Shown here one piece after another: positions 18,496 to 26,702 of a DNA stretch of 64,000 bases. A model generated the notes under the pieces. The model made no database searches, had not been told where the DNA came from, and saw only the letters and a program-made list of their open reading frames with translations. The DNA comes from Hyphomonadaceae bacterium UBA7672. Lineage in GTDB: Bacteria > Pseudomonadota > Alphaproteobacteria > Caulobacterales > Hyphomonadaceae. Location of the stretch: positions 1-64,000 of the forward strand of contig DLHI01000007.1 in assembly GCA_002483135.1 (NCBI GenBank). Reading direction: 5' to 3'. Position numbers and translations under genes: made by a program. Positions within the stretch are counted from its first letter, which is position 1. Each line of letters opens with the position of its first letter.

Positions 18496-20665
18496 ACATG
18501 AAGCTGTAAGGCTCGACATCGAGCGTGACGCGGACGGCCGAGGGCAGCTTCACACGCTCCTTCCATGCCGAGAGGAAAGCCGAGAGATCGACATTGCGAT
18601 CCGAGCGCACAAGGAAGCGCCGGCGATGGCGGCCGCGCAGGATGGTGATGGGCGCAGGCGCCGGGCCCCAGACCTCGACGCCCGTCGCGTTGGGCTGGTT
18701 TTCGCCGAGCAGGGTTGAAGCCTCATCCGCCTGCTCGGCGCTGGGCGCGGACACGATAACGGCGCCGAGGCGACCGAAGGGCGGAAAGGATACGAGCTTC
18801 CGCTGATCCATCTCATGCGCGAGGAAGGCGTCGCGATCCCCCGCCGCCAGCAGAGCGATGGCAGGGCTTTCGGGCGAATAGGTCTGGATGATGGCGCGGC
18901 CCGGCTTGTCTGCGCGGCCGGCGCGGCCAGCCACCTGCTGCAGCAACTGGAACGTGCGCTCGCCCGCGCGGAGATCGCCGCCGCGGAGCCCGGCATCCGC
19001 ATCGACGACGCCCACGAGCGTCAGCGTCGGAAAGTTGTGACCCTTGGCGACGATCTGCGTGCCGATCAGAATGTCGATGGCGCCAGCCTCCATGCGCGCG
19101 ATCAGCTCGCGGAGGTTTTCCGGCGAGGTGACGGTGTCGGACGAGAGCACCTCGACGCGCGCGCCGCGGAAGCGGGTATGGACTTCCTCGGCCAGCCGCT
19201 CGACGCCGGGCCCCACGCTGGTAAGCGATCCCTTGGCGTGACAGTGCGGGCATTCCAGCGGCTTGCGCATGGTATAGCCCGTGAGGTGACAAACCAGCAT
19301 GTTCGTATAGCGATGCTCGACCAGCCAGCTGTCGGAATCGGGCGCCTTGAGGCGCTCGCCGCATGCGCGGCAGAGGACGAGCGGTGCATAGCCACGGCGG
19401 TTGAGGAACAGCAGAGCCTGCTCCTTCGCGGCCAGCGTTTCCTCGATTGCGGTGGTAAGGTCCGGCCCGATCCAGCGGCCGGGTTCGGGTGGCGCTGTGC
19501 GCATGTCGGCGAGCGTGATCGACGGCAGGCGCGCGAGACCCGGACGGGCGCTGAGCCGCAGATGGGAGTAGCGGCCCGCCTGCGCGTTCCACATCGTTTC
19601 GAGCGCGGGCGTGGCGGAGGCGAGCACGATGGCGCAGGGCTCCATCGAAGCGCGCAGCACGCCAAGATCGCGCGCGTGATAGATGACGCCGTCCTCCTGC
19701 TTGTAGGACTGGTCGTGTTCTTCATCGATGACGATGAGCTTCAGTTTCGCGAAGGGAAGGAACAGCGCCGAGCGGGCGCCGACGACGATGCGCGCCCTGC
19801 CCGCCGCAACCTCGCGCCAGACGCGGCGGCGCGCGGCCGAACCGGCGGCCGAATGCCATTCCGCAGGCGTAGCGCCGAAGCGTTCCTCGAAGCGGGAGGT
19901 GACGGCCTGGGTGAGCGCAATTTCGGGCAGCAGCACGAGAACCTGCGCTTCAGGGTCGCTGCGAAGCGCTTCGGCGATGGCCTCGAAATAAACCTCGGTC
20001 TTGCCCGAGCCGGTGATGCCGTCGAGAAGGGCTGCGCGATAACCGCCGCCTCGAATCATGTCGCGCAGGTAGGCCGCAGCTTCGAGCTGTTCGCCCGTGA
20101 GATCGCGCGGGGGTCGTTCGGGATCAGGAAGATCGAAGGGTGGATCGAGCGTCTGTTCGATATGCCGCAACGCGCCCGCATCGATCAGGCCCTTGACCAC
20201 GCCGGACGAGACGCCGGCCTTCCGCGCAAGTTCGGCGGCGGAGAGCGGGACGCTCGCCTGCGCCAGTACCTTCTCGCGCGCAGCTGTCATCTTGTCGGGT
20301 GCATTACCTGTCGCGATGACGAGCGTTTCAGTAGGCGGCGGCTCCAGTCCCTCGCGCGAACGCATCGCCATGGCGAGCACATTTCCGACAGGTGCGCAGA
20401 CATAACGCGCGGCGCGCTCGATGAAGGCGCGCATGGACGACGGAAGCGGCGGGGCGGTCGCGACGACTGTGCTGACCGCCTTGAGCTTTCGGTTGGACGG
20501 CCTGTCGCGTTGCGCCCAGACGACGCCGATCATCTCGCGCGGCCCGAGCGGGACGGCGACGAAACTGCCTGACGCAGCCTCCATGCCTTCGGGCAGTTCG
20601 TAGTCGAACGGCTCCGGCAGGGGCTGCGGCAGCAGCACCGATACGATTCGGGTGTCAGACGGCAT
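18494..20665 (-). CDS. priA: primosomal protein N' (replication restart helicase PriA)
   Basis: This 723-residue 3'-5' helicase reloads the replisome at collapsed forks. Visible features are the N-terminal DNA-binding domain (VSVLLPQPLPEPFDYELPEG), Walker A LLDGITGSGKTEVYFEAI and DEEHDQSYKQED. The zinc module has the Cys pairs CRAC and CPHC, and the helicase end has DILIGTQIVAKGHNFP. ATG 20665 is preferred to the upstream in-frame start at 20701. The gene is divergent from xerC. Confidence 0.97.
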   Translation of the reverse strand: MPSDTRIVSVLLPQPLPEPFDYELPEGMEAASGSFVAVPLGPREMIGVVWAQRDRPSNRKLKAVSTVVATAPPLPSSMRAFIERAARYVCAPVGNVLAMAMRSREGLEPPPTETLVIATGNAPDKMTAAREKVLAQASVPLSAAELARKAGVSSGVVKGLIDAGALRHIEQTLDPPFDLPDPERPPRDLTGEQLEAAAYLRDMIRGGGYRAALLDGITGSGKTEVYFEAIAEALRSDPEAQVLVLLPEIALTQAVTSRFEERFGATPAEWHSAAGSAARRRVWREVAAGRARIVVGARSALFLPFAKLKLIVIDEEHDQSYKQEDGVIYHARDLGVLRASMEPCAIVLASATPALETMWNAQAGRYSHLRLSARPGLARLPSITLADMRTAPPEPGRWIGPDLTTAIEETLAAKEQALLFLNRRGYAPLVLCRACGERLKAPDSDSWLVEHRYTNMLVCHLTGYTMRKPLECPHCHAKGSLTSVGPGVERLAEEVHTRFRGARVEVLSSDTVTSPENLRELIARMEAGAIDILIGTQIVAKGHNFPTLTLVGVVDADAGLRGGDLRAGERTFQLLQQVAGRAGRADKPGRAIIQTYSPESPAIALLAAGDRDAFLAHEMDQRKLVSFPPFGRLGAVIVSAPSAEQADEASTLLGENQPNATGVEVWGPAPAPITILRGRHRRRFLVRSDRNVDLSAFLSAWKERVKLPSAVRVTLDVEPYSFM

Positions 20666-20758
20666 GACGATCAGGATGGCCCCGCCCGGGCCGGGGTTCA
20701 ACCCGATGCGTCATTGGGGGCCGGAGGCGGGGAAACACCCTCTTAATCCGGTATTGCC

Positions 20759-21700
20759 ATGGTGGTTTCCATGTCCATTCCACATACGGCACGCGAGGCG
20801 CTTCAGGAATTCTCGGCCTGGCTCGAGACCGAACGGCGTTCGTCGGACAAGACCATCGAGGCCTATCAGCGCGATGTCGGGCACTTCATCGGGTTTCTTG
20901 TGGAGCATCTGGGCGGGGAGCCCACGGTCTCGGATCTCAAGAAGCTGTCGCGTCACGATGTGGTCGCGTGGCTGGCGCGACGGCGCAGCCATGACAATCT
21001 GGCGGCATCCTCAAGGGCGCGGGCGGCGTCGAGCCTGCGCGCCTTCTATCGCTTCCTGGATCGCAGGCTGGATGCGGCGAACGCCAAGGCGATGATGTTC
21101 GAGAGCCCGCGCAGGCCACATCGCCTGCCGCGTCCGTTGCCGGAGAAGCTGGCCTCGCAGGCGATCGAGCTCGCGGGAGAAGGCGATGGCGAGGATGTAG
21201 CGCCGTGGATACTCGCGCGCGATGCGGCGATCCTCGCGCTGCTCTATGGCGCGGGGCTTCGTCTTTCGGAGGCTCTTGCACTGACCGGCAAGGACGTGCC
21301 GGCGCCAGAAGCGCTGCGGGTCTACGGCAAGGGACGCAAGGTGCGCATCGTGCCGCTGATCCGCGCGGTGCGCGAGGCGGTGAACGAGTACGCGAAAGTC
21401 TGCCCCTACCCTTCGGCGCCCGACGAGCAGATCTTCCGTGGCGCACGCGGTGGGCCGCTGAACCCGCGGCTGGTGCAGCGGCTGATGGAAACGCTGCGCG
21501 CGCGGCTGGGCCTGCCCGAGACGGCGACGCCACATGCCCTGCGCCATTCGTTCGCTACACACTTGCTGGCGAATGGCGGCGACCTGCGGTCGATCCAGGC
21601 GCTGCTGGGACATGCCAGCCTGTCGACGACGCAGATTTACACCGGCGTTGATGCTGCGCGGCTGATGAAGGTGCATGCCGAGGCGCATCCGCGGGCATGA
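20759..21700 (+). CDS. xerC: site-specific tyrosine recombinase XerC
   Basis: The 313-residue enzyme resolves chromosome dimers at dif together with XerD and FtsK. It has an N-terminal SAM-like core-binding domain. The catalytic set is complete: Arg in GAGLRLSEAL, Lys in YGKGRKVRIVP, HALRHSFATHLL (H..R), GHASLSTTQIYT (His and the nucleophilic Tyr). It lies next to priA, as in many alphaproteobacteria. XerD is the alternative; context favours XerC. No mobile element boundaries are visible, so it is not an element integrase. Confidence 0.9.
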   Translation: MVVSMSIPHTAREALQEFSAWLETERRSSDKTIEAYQRDVGHFIGFLVEHLGGEPTVSDLKKLSRHDVVAWLARRRSHDNLAASSRARAASSLRAFYRFLDRRLDAANAKAMMFESPRRPHRLPRPLPEKLASQAIELAGEGDGEDVAPWILARDAAILALLYGAGLRLSEALALTGKDVPAPEALRVYGKGRKVRIVPLIRAVREAVNEYAKVCPYPSAPDEQIFRGARGGPLNPRLVQRLMETLRARLGLPETATPHALRHSFATHLLANGGDLRSIQALLGHASLSTTQIYTGVDAARLMKVHAEAHPRA

Positions 21701-21754
21701 CGTCCCTGCAACTCGAAACTCGCAAGTGTCCGGACCTCATGTCCTGACCGTGAG

Positions 21755-21783
21755 TTGACGCATTGCACGCCGCTTCCTAGCGT
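21755..21783 (+). promoter_or_regulatory. predicted sigma-70-type promoter of the cytochrome c'-like gene
   Basis: TTGACG (21755-21760), a 17-base spacer and TAGCGT (21778-21783) lie 48 bases before ATG 21832. The ribosome site GGGAGA follows. The match is fair for an alphaproteobacterial housekeeping promoter. Confidence 0.4.
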
Positions 21784-21831
21784 TCGCAACAATCATAACC
21801 GGACTATCAACGTCTTGAGGGAGACGACTTC

Positions 21832-22398
21832 ATGAAAGCCATGCTGTTTGCCGCCGCTGCTGCGACCACGCTCGCACTTGCCGCCTGTGGTGGGGGGGAA
21901 CCGGAAAAGCCCGCCGAACCCGCCCCTGCAGCTGATGCCGCGCCTGCAACGCCCGAGCCTGTAGCTGTCGCCGCTGCGCCGACCGGTCCGGCGGCCATGC
22001 CTGAGCCGACGGACATCGCGGCCTACATGAAGGCGCGGCATGAAAACTACGAGATGCTTGGCAAGAACATGAAGGTTCTGCAGGACAACTTCCAAGCCGA
22101 GACGCCGGACATGGCCGCCGCAACCGCCGCCGCCGTCAATGTGAAGGCGTTCGCCGATGCGATGGGCGCGTGGTTCCCGGCCGGCACGGGCCCCGACAGC
22201 GGCATCGAATCCGAAGCCAAGGCCAACATCTGGACGGATCGCGCAACGTTCGACGCGGCGCTGACGAAGCTGCAAACCGAATCGGGGAAGCTCGCCGCCG
22301 CCACCGACGCGGCCGCCTTCAAGGCGCAGTTCCCGGCGACGGGCGGCTCGTGCAAGAACTGCCACGACACGTTCCGTGAAGAGAAGAAAGACCAGTAG
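21832..22398 (+). CDS. cytochrome c' / c556-like lipoprotein
   Basis: The 188-residue precursor has signal MKAMLFAAAAATTLALA and lipobox LAAC. A Pro/Ala-rich linker follows, then a four-helix domain with the haem site near the C-terminus (CKNCHDTFREE). Haem attachment at the last helix is the hallmark of cytochrome c'/c556. A run of seven G's just after the lipobox codes Gly-Gly-Gly. The gene ends two bases before a cytochrome b561-type gene; together they look like a small membrane electron-transfer pair. Cytochromes of this type often bind NO or scavenge superoxide; the role here is inferred. Confidence 0.88.
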   Translation: MKAMLFAAAAATTLALAACGGGEPEKPAEPAPAADAAPATPEPVAVAAAPTGPAAMPEPTDIAAYMKARHENYEMLGKNMKVLQDNFQAETPDMAAATAAAVNVKAFADAMGAWFPAGTGPDSGIESEAKANIWTDRATFDAALTKLQTESGKLAAATDAAAFKAQFPATGGSCKNCHDTFREEKKDQ

Positions 22399-22400
22399 GC

Positions 22401-23105
22401 TTGGACGACAACAAGCCTGTTGAGTCCGGATCGGCGACAGCTCCCACACCTTCGAAGCAGAAGGTGTGGGACGCTCCCACGCGGCTGGTTCACTGGACGC
22501 TGGTGGTCTGCATCGGCCTGTCCTGGTGGACGGTCGAGAACAAGCGGATGGATATCCATTACTGGTCCGGGCTGACGGCGCTCGGCCTGATCGTGTTCCG
22601 CGTCTACTGGGGATTTGTAGGGCCGGAGACGGCGCGGTTTGCGCAGTTCCTGAAGGGACCGCGCACGGTATTCACCTATCTGGGCAAGCTGTTCAGGCCC
22701 GACTACCGCGCAAGCTTCGGGCACAATCCGCTCGGCGCGTTGAGTGTGATCGCGCTGCTGCTGGCGGTGGCGATCCAGGTTGGACTCGGCCTATTCGCGT
22801 CGGACACCAGCTATGTGAGCTCAGGTCCGCTGAGCAATCTCGTCGACTATGAAACGAGCGAGGACATCACCGAGCTGCACGAGGACTTCTTCAACGTGCT
22901 GCTGTTCGTTATCGGCCTGCATATTGCGGCCATCGCGTTCTATCTTGTGGTCAAGCGGACCAACCTTGTGGGTCCGATGATTACGGGCAGCCGCAAGGCG
23001 GATCACGTCGAAGGTCCTCCGGCAGGCATCGCGCCTATTTCGTGGGTTCGGCTCCTGATTGGCATGCTGCTGGCGGCAGGCGTGGTCTGGCTCGTTGCGC
23101 GCTGA
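22401..23105 (+). CDS. cytochrome b561-family membrane protein
   Basis: The 234-residue integral membrane protein resembles the b-type cytochrome subunit of Ni/Fe hydrogenases and cytochrome b561. It has WDAPTRLVHWTLVVCIGLSW (first haem-ligand His), IHYWSGLTALGLIVFRVYWG and VLLFVIGLHIAAIAFYL. About five membrane segments carry His ligands for two b haems. Translation starts at TTG 22401, three bases after the preceding cytochrome stop, so it is likely coupled. It probably passes electrons between the quinone pool and the cytochrome c' partner. Confidence 0.88.
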   Translation: MDDNKPVESGSATAPTPSKQKVWDAPTRLVHWTLVVCIGLSWWTVENKRMDIHYWSGLTALGLIVFRVYWGFVGPETARFAQFLKGPRTVFTYLGKLFRPDYRASFGHNPLGALSVIALLLAVAIQVGLGLFASDTSYVSSGPLSNLVDYETSEDITELHEDFFNVLLFVIGLHIAAIAFYLVVKRTNLVGPMITGSRKADHVEGPPAGIAPISWVRLLIGMLLAAGVVWLVAR

Positions 23106-23468
23106 GCCGAGCTTTAGTGAACGACTATAAGGCCCGCGTAGGTTTCTGGTCGCGACGTGTCAGACCGTGGCAACCTATGCTCGGGCAGCGCCTCGCCTCT
23201 GGCATTCGTGACCTGAACGCGAAAGCCCAAACTTTCCAGTTGTCGCTTTCGTATCCGAGCGGCCACCGGGCTGATCCGCTCGCGCGGGCCTGCCGCCCCA
23301 CTCGCTGACCACGCCCTCAAATAACATGCCTCGATATCCTGCATGCCCTCTATACGCCCGGGCTGAGGGTTTTGATCCAACACGCAGACCCATTGATGCA
23401 GCTGTTTCAAAGACGACAAGCCGTCGCTTCGTTTCAGACCGGTCAACGTCGCCGCGGCGGACGCGCGC
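23106..23468. other. 363-base interval with no confident gene
   Basis: The interval lies between the convergent b561 and GNAT genes. A minus-strand frame (next entry) is the only coding candidate. I saw no RNA gene, strong terminator or repeat here. Confidence 0.5.
23114..23344 (-). CDS. possible small hypothetical protein
   Basis: A frame from ATG 23344 would encode 76 residues (MQDIEACYLRAWSASG and so on, with VAARIRKRQLESLGFRV). Amino-acid use looks partly natural, and the frame is open further upstream through residues such as LKQLHQWVCVLDQNPQ. I do not recognise it and see no strong ribosome site, so it may be a chance frame or a decayed gene. Confidence 0.22.
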   Translation of the reverse strand: MQDIEACYLRAWSASGAAGPRERISPVAARIRKRQLESLGFRVQVTNARGEALPEHRLPRSDTSRPETYAGLIVVH

Positions 23469-23783
23469 TCAGAACGGGTCCTTGAGGATGTCCTGCCATT
23501 CCGGATGCTTGCGGAGGGTAGCGTTCGTGAAGGGACAGAGCGGGATGATCTTGAGGCCGCGCGCGCGGACATCGTGGACCATGTATTCCACCAGCGCCTT
23601 GCCGACGCCCATGCCGCCGAGTTCGTCGGGCACGCCAGTGTGGTCGATGATGAGGATTTTCTCGCCCGCCTTCGAGAATGTCATTTCCGCCTCGGGCTTG
23701 CCGGGGACGCGCGCGACATAGCGGCCGCCATTCGCCTTGTCCTCGCGGGTGATCGTGATCTCGACCTTGGGTACATCGACCAT
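23469..23783 (-). CDS. GNAT-fold N-acetyltransferase (YidJ/NAT_YJDJ type)
   Basis: The 104-residue minimal GNAT protein has GGRYVARVPG, AEMTFSKAGEKILIIDHT, the CoA-loop GGMGVGKALVEYMV and IIPLCPFTNATLRKHPEW. This short subfamily (DUF/NAT_YJDJ) includes small putative acetyltransferases with unknown targets. The start at 23783 (MVDVPKVEI) fits the family length. It follows the next gene with a 40-base gap and is probably in the same operon. Confidence 0.85.
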   Translation of the reverse strand: MVDVPKVEITITREDKANGGRYVARVPGKPEAEMTFSKAGEKILIIDHTGVPDELGGMGVGKALVEYMVHDVRARGLKIIPLCPFTNATLRKHPEWQDILKDPF

Positions 23784-23823
23784 GGCGGCGCTCCTGAACA
23801 CATCGTGGAGCGTCAGTCTGCGA

Positions 23824-24294
23824 TCAGGGAAAGAACGAGTCCACCAGATCCTGTTCGGCAGAGCGTTCCAGCAGCGGGGCCGAGCGGCCGCCATTGATGA
23901 TCCCGCCCAGGCGAGCAATGTCGGCGAAGATGGCTTGGGCTTCGGCCCCGAGGCTTGCAGGTGAGCCATCGCCCTTGGCGAGGCGGACCTGCAGGGCGGC
24001 AAGGCGCGAATCCAGGTCGGCGCGGGCGGCCAGGAATTGGGCCTTCACATCGCGTGGAGCGGCAATGTAGCCCGCAATCGCCAGACCCTGATCGGCATAC
24101 CGCGTGCGCAGGAAATGAGCGGGATAGCCGACGGGACGCCAGCCAAGCACCTGGCCACGCATTTCGGGGATATCGGCGAGGCTTGCGATGCTCATCGCTA
24201 TCTCGTTGTAATGGTTGAGATAGTCGGTTGCGAGGCCGGTTGCCGGATTGATGTTGGCGGCCTTGAGCCGGCCAGGATCGAGAGGCGGCAACAT
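23824..24294 (-). CDS. conserved hypothetical protein
   Basis: The 156-residue soluble protein begins MLPPLDPGRLKAANINPATG. It is mostly helical with LATDYLNHYNEIAMSIASLA and ends in DLVDSFFP. No signal peptide or membrane segment is seen. This type is found next to small GNAT genes in alphaproteobacteria as far as I recall; no function is known to me. ATG 24294 was chosen over the much longer frame, whose upstream part lies antisense to the divergent gene. Confidence 0.7.
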   Translation of the reverse strand: MLPPLDPGRLKAANINPATGLATDYLNHYNEIAMSIASLADIPEMRGQVLGWRPVGYPAHFLRTRYADQGLAIAGYIAAPRDVKAQFLAARADLDSRLAALQVRLAKGDGSPASLGAEAQAIFADIARLGGIINGGRSAPLLERSAEQDLVDSFFP

Positions 24295-24384
24295 GTTCGC
24301 GGCAGCCCTTCCCGGCGCAATTTCCGAACCAACCCTGCTCGGGGAGGATTTACGGCGGCTTAACTGCTCCGGTAGGGAGACACT

Positions 24385-25017
24385 ATGCGCGATATCCTCT
24401 TCTTCCCGCTTGCCGCAGCCCTCGCCGGCGCCTTCATCTTCATGGCGCTCGATCCTTATGGCGAGCGCCTGCCAAGCGGGCCGGTGAGCGGCGGCGGACG
24501 CAATGCCGAGGACGTCACGATTTCGGGCGCAGAGCTGAACCGGTTCGTCGTAGGCGAAGGCGGCGGCGTGACCATCGACATCGGCAAGGCCGGCGACGGA
24601 GACGTCATCCTGCGGATCGACCGTGAGGCGAGCGCGACTTACGAGGACCCTAGGCTGGGGCCGCATCTTGTGCTGGCCGAGGATGTGGAATTCGCGATGG
24701 AGTCGCGGCCCATCGAGGTGATCATCGAAGCGCGGTCAGCGGGCGAGTTTCCGGCAAGCCGGATCGAGGCCAACTACTTCTCGAAGACAGAGGGAACGAG
24801 CGGCTGGCAGGGCTTTGACCTGACGCCGGAGTTTCAGCCCTACACCCTCACCTACTTCACACCCAAACGCGGCGGGGACATGGGCTATGACTTCATCGGC
24901 ATTCGCCCGGTGACGCCTGACAAACATCGCGAGATGGAAGTGCGTTCGGTGCGCATTCGCGCAGCGGGCCCGAAGGGTACGCCGCCGGAGAGGCCTGCTA
25001 ACGGGCTCTTGCCATAA
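24385..25017 (+). CDS. membrane-anchored protein of unknown function
   Basis: The 210-residue protein has one N-terminal anchor (DILFFPLAAALAGAFIFMAL). The rest is a beta-rich extracytoplasmic domain (GGVTIDIGKAGDGDVILRID, YTLTYFTPKRGGDMGYDFIG) that resembles a carbohydrate-binding-like jelly roll. I do not recognise a named family. GGTAGGGAGAC upstream is the ribosome site. It is divergent from the hypothetical/GNAT operon. Confidence 0.65.
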   Translation: MRDILFFPLAAALAGAFIFMALDPYGERLPSGPVSGGGRNAEDVTISGAELNRFVVGEGGGVTIDIGKAGDGDVILRIDREASATYEDPRLGPHLVLAEDVEFAMESRPIEVIIEARSAGEFPASRIEANYFSKTEGTSGWQGFDLTPEFQPYTLTYFTPKRGGDMGYDFIGIRPVTPDKHREMEVRSVRIRAAGPKGTPPERPANGLLP

Positions 25018-25220
25018 AACCGCGATCAGGCGCCTGAAAGCGACTCTCGTCGTCGCTTTGGTTCGATACCGATCCGAGCGGGTCAGGCGTTCCCACTAGC
25101 GGTCAATTCTGCATCACGCCGACAAATTCATTCGCTTGCTGTTCGTTTGCCCTTGGCCCGAACGCCCGAGTTGCGATACACGTAACACGCGAAACAAGGA
25201 TCAATCAGTAGGGGGTGCTG

Positions 25221-25298
25221 GTGCAGAAGTTTGACAATTTTTTTACGTGGACTTTGGCGGTTCTAACCATCATCACGGTTGTATCCTGTGCGGGCTAG
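25221..25298 (+). CDS. possible 25-residue membrane peptide / lipopeptide
   Basis: A GTG start with GGGGG five bases upstream encodes MQKFDNFFTWTLAVLTIITV followed by VSCAG and a stop. The peptide is one hydrophobic segment ending in a lipobox-like VVSC, so processing could release only a lipidated Cys-Ala-Gly. It lies in an otherwise empty 326-base gap and has its own upstream space for a promoter. Small membrane peptides of this size exist in many bacteria, but this one is unknown and could be a chance frame. Confidence 0.4.
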   Translation: MQKFDNFFTWTLAVLTIITVVSCAG

Positions 25299-25343
25299 GA
25301 CGACGTCCGCCTTGCTCACCACCCAATCGCGCCTGGGCTCCAA

Positions 25344-26498
25344 CTAGCCGTTGAAGCTGCGCACCGCGTCGATGACCTGATCCTGGTCAGCCTGGCTCAG
25401 ATAGGGGTGCATCGGCAGGGACATGACGCGGTTGCGGATGTCTTCCGTGACGGGCAGTCCACCCGGAGCGGTCGGGTAAACCGCATAGACATCCTGCATG
25501 TGGATCGGGATCGGGTAGTAGATCGCGGTGGGCACGCCCTTCGACTTGAGGTGGGCGATGAGGCCATCGCGATTGTCGTGCTCGATCGTGTATTGCGCCC
25601 AGTTCGAAAAGCCCCCTTCGATCACGGTAGGGACGCGGCGGACATAGGGGGCGAGGCCTTCATTGTAGCGCTTCGCGATGGCGTCGCGCTTCTGGAGTTC
25701 ATCCGGATAGATTTTGAGCTTCTCGGAGAGGATCGCAGCCTGCAGCGCATCAAGGCGCGAGTTCACGCCGATGCGCATGTTGAGATAGCGCGGATCGTTG
25801 TCGTACTTCTTTGCAGCCATGTCTTCGGCAGACGCCTTGCCGTGGATACGGATGGAGTCGACGAGGCCGGCGAGCGAGGCGTCGTTGGTCAGCACAGCGC
25901 CGCCATCGCCATAGCAGCCGAGCGGCTTGGCGGGGAAGAAGGAGGCTGTCGCGACATCGGCCCATTCAAGCGGCTGGCGGTCATTGAGCGAGCAGCCAAA
26001 GCCCTGAGCCTGGTCCGCTATCAACTTGAGGCCGTGCTTCTTCGCGATTGCCGAGATGGCGGGGTAATCTGCGGGCTGGCCGAAGAGATCTACGGCGATG
26101 ATGGCGCGGGGTTTGAGTTTGCCGGCCTTCTTCACGGACTCGATGGCCGCTTCGAGGCTGTCCGGATCCATGTTGTAGGTATCGGGCAGGACGTCGACGA
26201 AGACGGGGCTTGCGCCGACTAGGGGCGCGACTTCGGCCGAGGCGACGAAGGTGAAGGACGGGACGAACACAGCATCGCCTGGTCCAATATTCCAGGCGCG
26301 CAACGGGATCAGCAGCGCGTCCGTTCCGTTGGCGCAGGCAAGCGCGTGTTTGGCGCCACAGAAAGCGGCGAGTGCATTCTCGAAGTTGGTGACCTCAGGG
26401 CCCATGATGAAGCCGCAGGTATTGAGCACGCGCGCCATGGCCCCTTCGATCTGCGGGCGGATCTGGTCACGCTGGGCGGCGAGGTCGATGAAGTTCAT
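25344..26498 (-). CDS. DegT/DnrJ/EryC1/StrS-family sugar aminotransferase
   Basis: The 384-residue PLP enzyme begins MNFIDLAAQRDQIRPQIEGA. It contains ALACANGTDALLIPLRA, FVPSFTFVASAEV, IAVDLFGQPADYPAI and the PLP-lysine segment SFFPAKPLGCYGDGGA. Family members transaminate UDP- or dTDP-4-keto or 3-keto sugars for surface glycans. The exact sugar is unknown. It stands alone on the minus strand, some 5 kb from the nearest glycan gene. Confidence 0.92.
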   Translation of the reverse strand: MNFIDLAAQRDQIRPQIEGAMARVLNTCGFIMGPEVTNFENALAAFCGAKHALACANGTDALLIPLRAWNIGPGDAVFVPSFTFVASAEVAPLVGASPVFVDVLPDTYNMDPDSLEAAIESVKKAGKLKPRAIIAVDLFGQPADYPAISAIAKKHGLKLIADQAQGFGCSLNDRQPLEWADVATASFFPAKPLGCYGDGGAVLTNDASLAGLVDSIRIHGKASAEDMAAKKYDNDPRYLNMRIGVNSRLDALQAAILSEKLKIYPDELQKRDAIAKRYNEGLAPYVRRVPTVIEGGFSNWAQYTIEHDNRDGLIAHLKSKGVPTAIYYPIPIHMQDVYAVYPTAPGGLPVTEDIRNRVMSLPMHPYLSQADQDQVIDAVRSFNG

Positions 26499-26702
26499 GG
26501 GGCAGCACTCACGCTTTTGGTACGGTCGCAGCTGCAATGCCGCCGCGCCTCACCTTGGGCAAATCACCTTGCGCTGCAAACTGTAACCTAGGGCCTGCGA
26601 GACCGCGACGGCCGGTCGCAGGACTTGCCCTAGGCCGAAAATCAGCCCTGAAGTGGAGCCAATTGGGGACCACGAAAAGACTGCCGCGAGGGAGCGCATA
26701 AG

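Noticed and set aside
18815..20572. 585-residue open frame opposite priA
   Set aside because: It is antisense to a confidently identified gene and has shadow composition.
20759..21700. XerC-like gene as an integrase of a mobile element
   Set aside because: It lies beside priA in a normal housekeeping setting and no attachment repeats or phage genes adjoin it.
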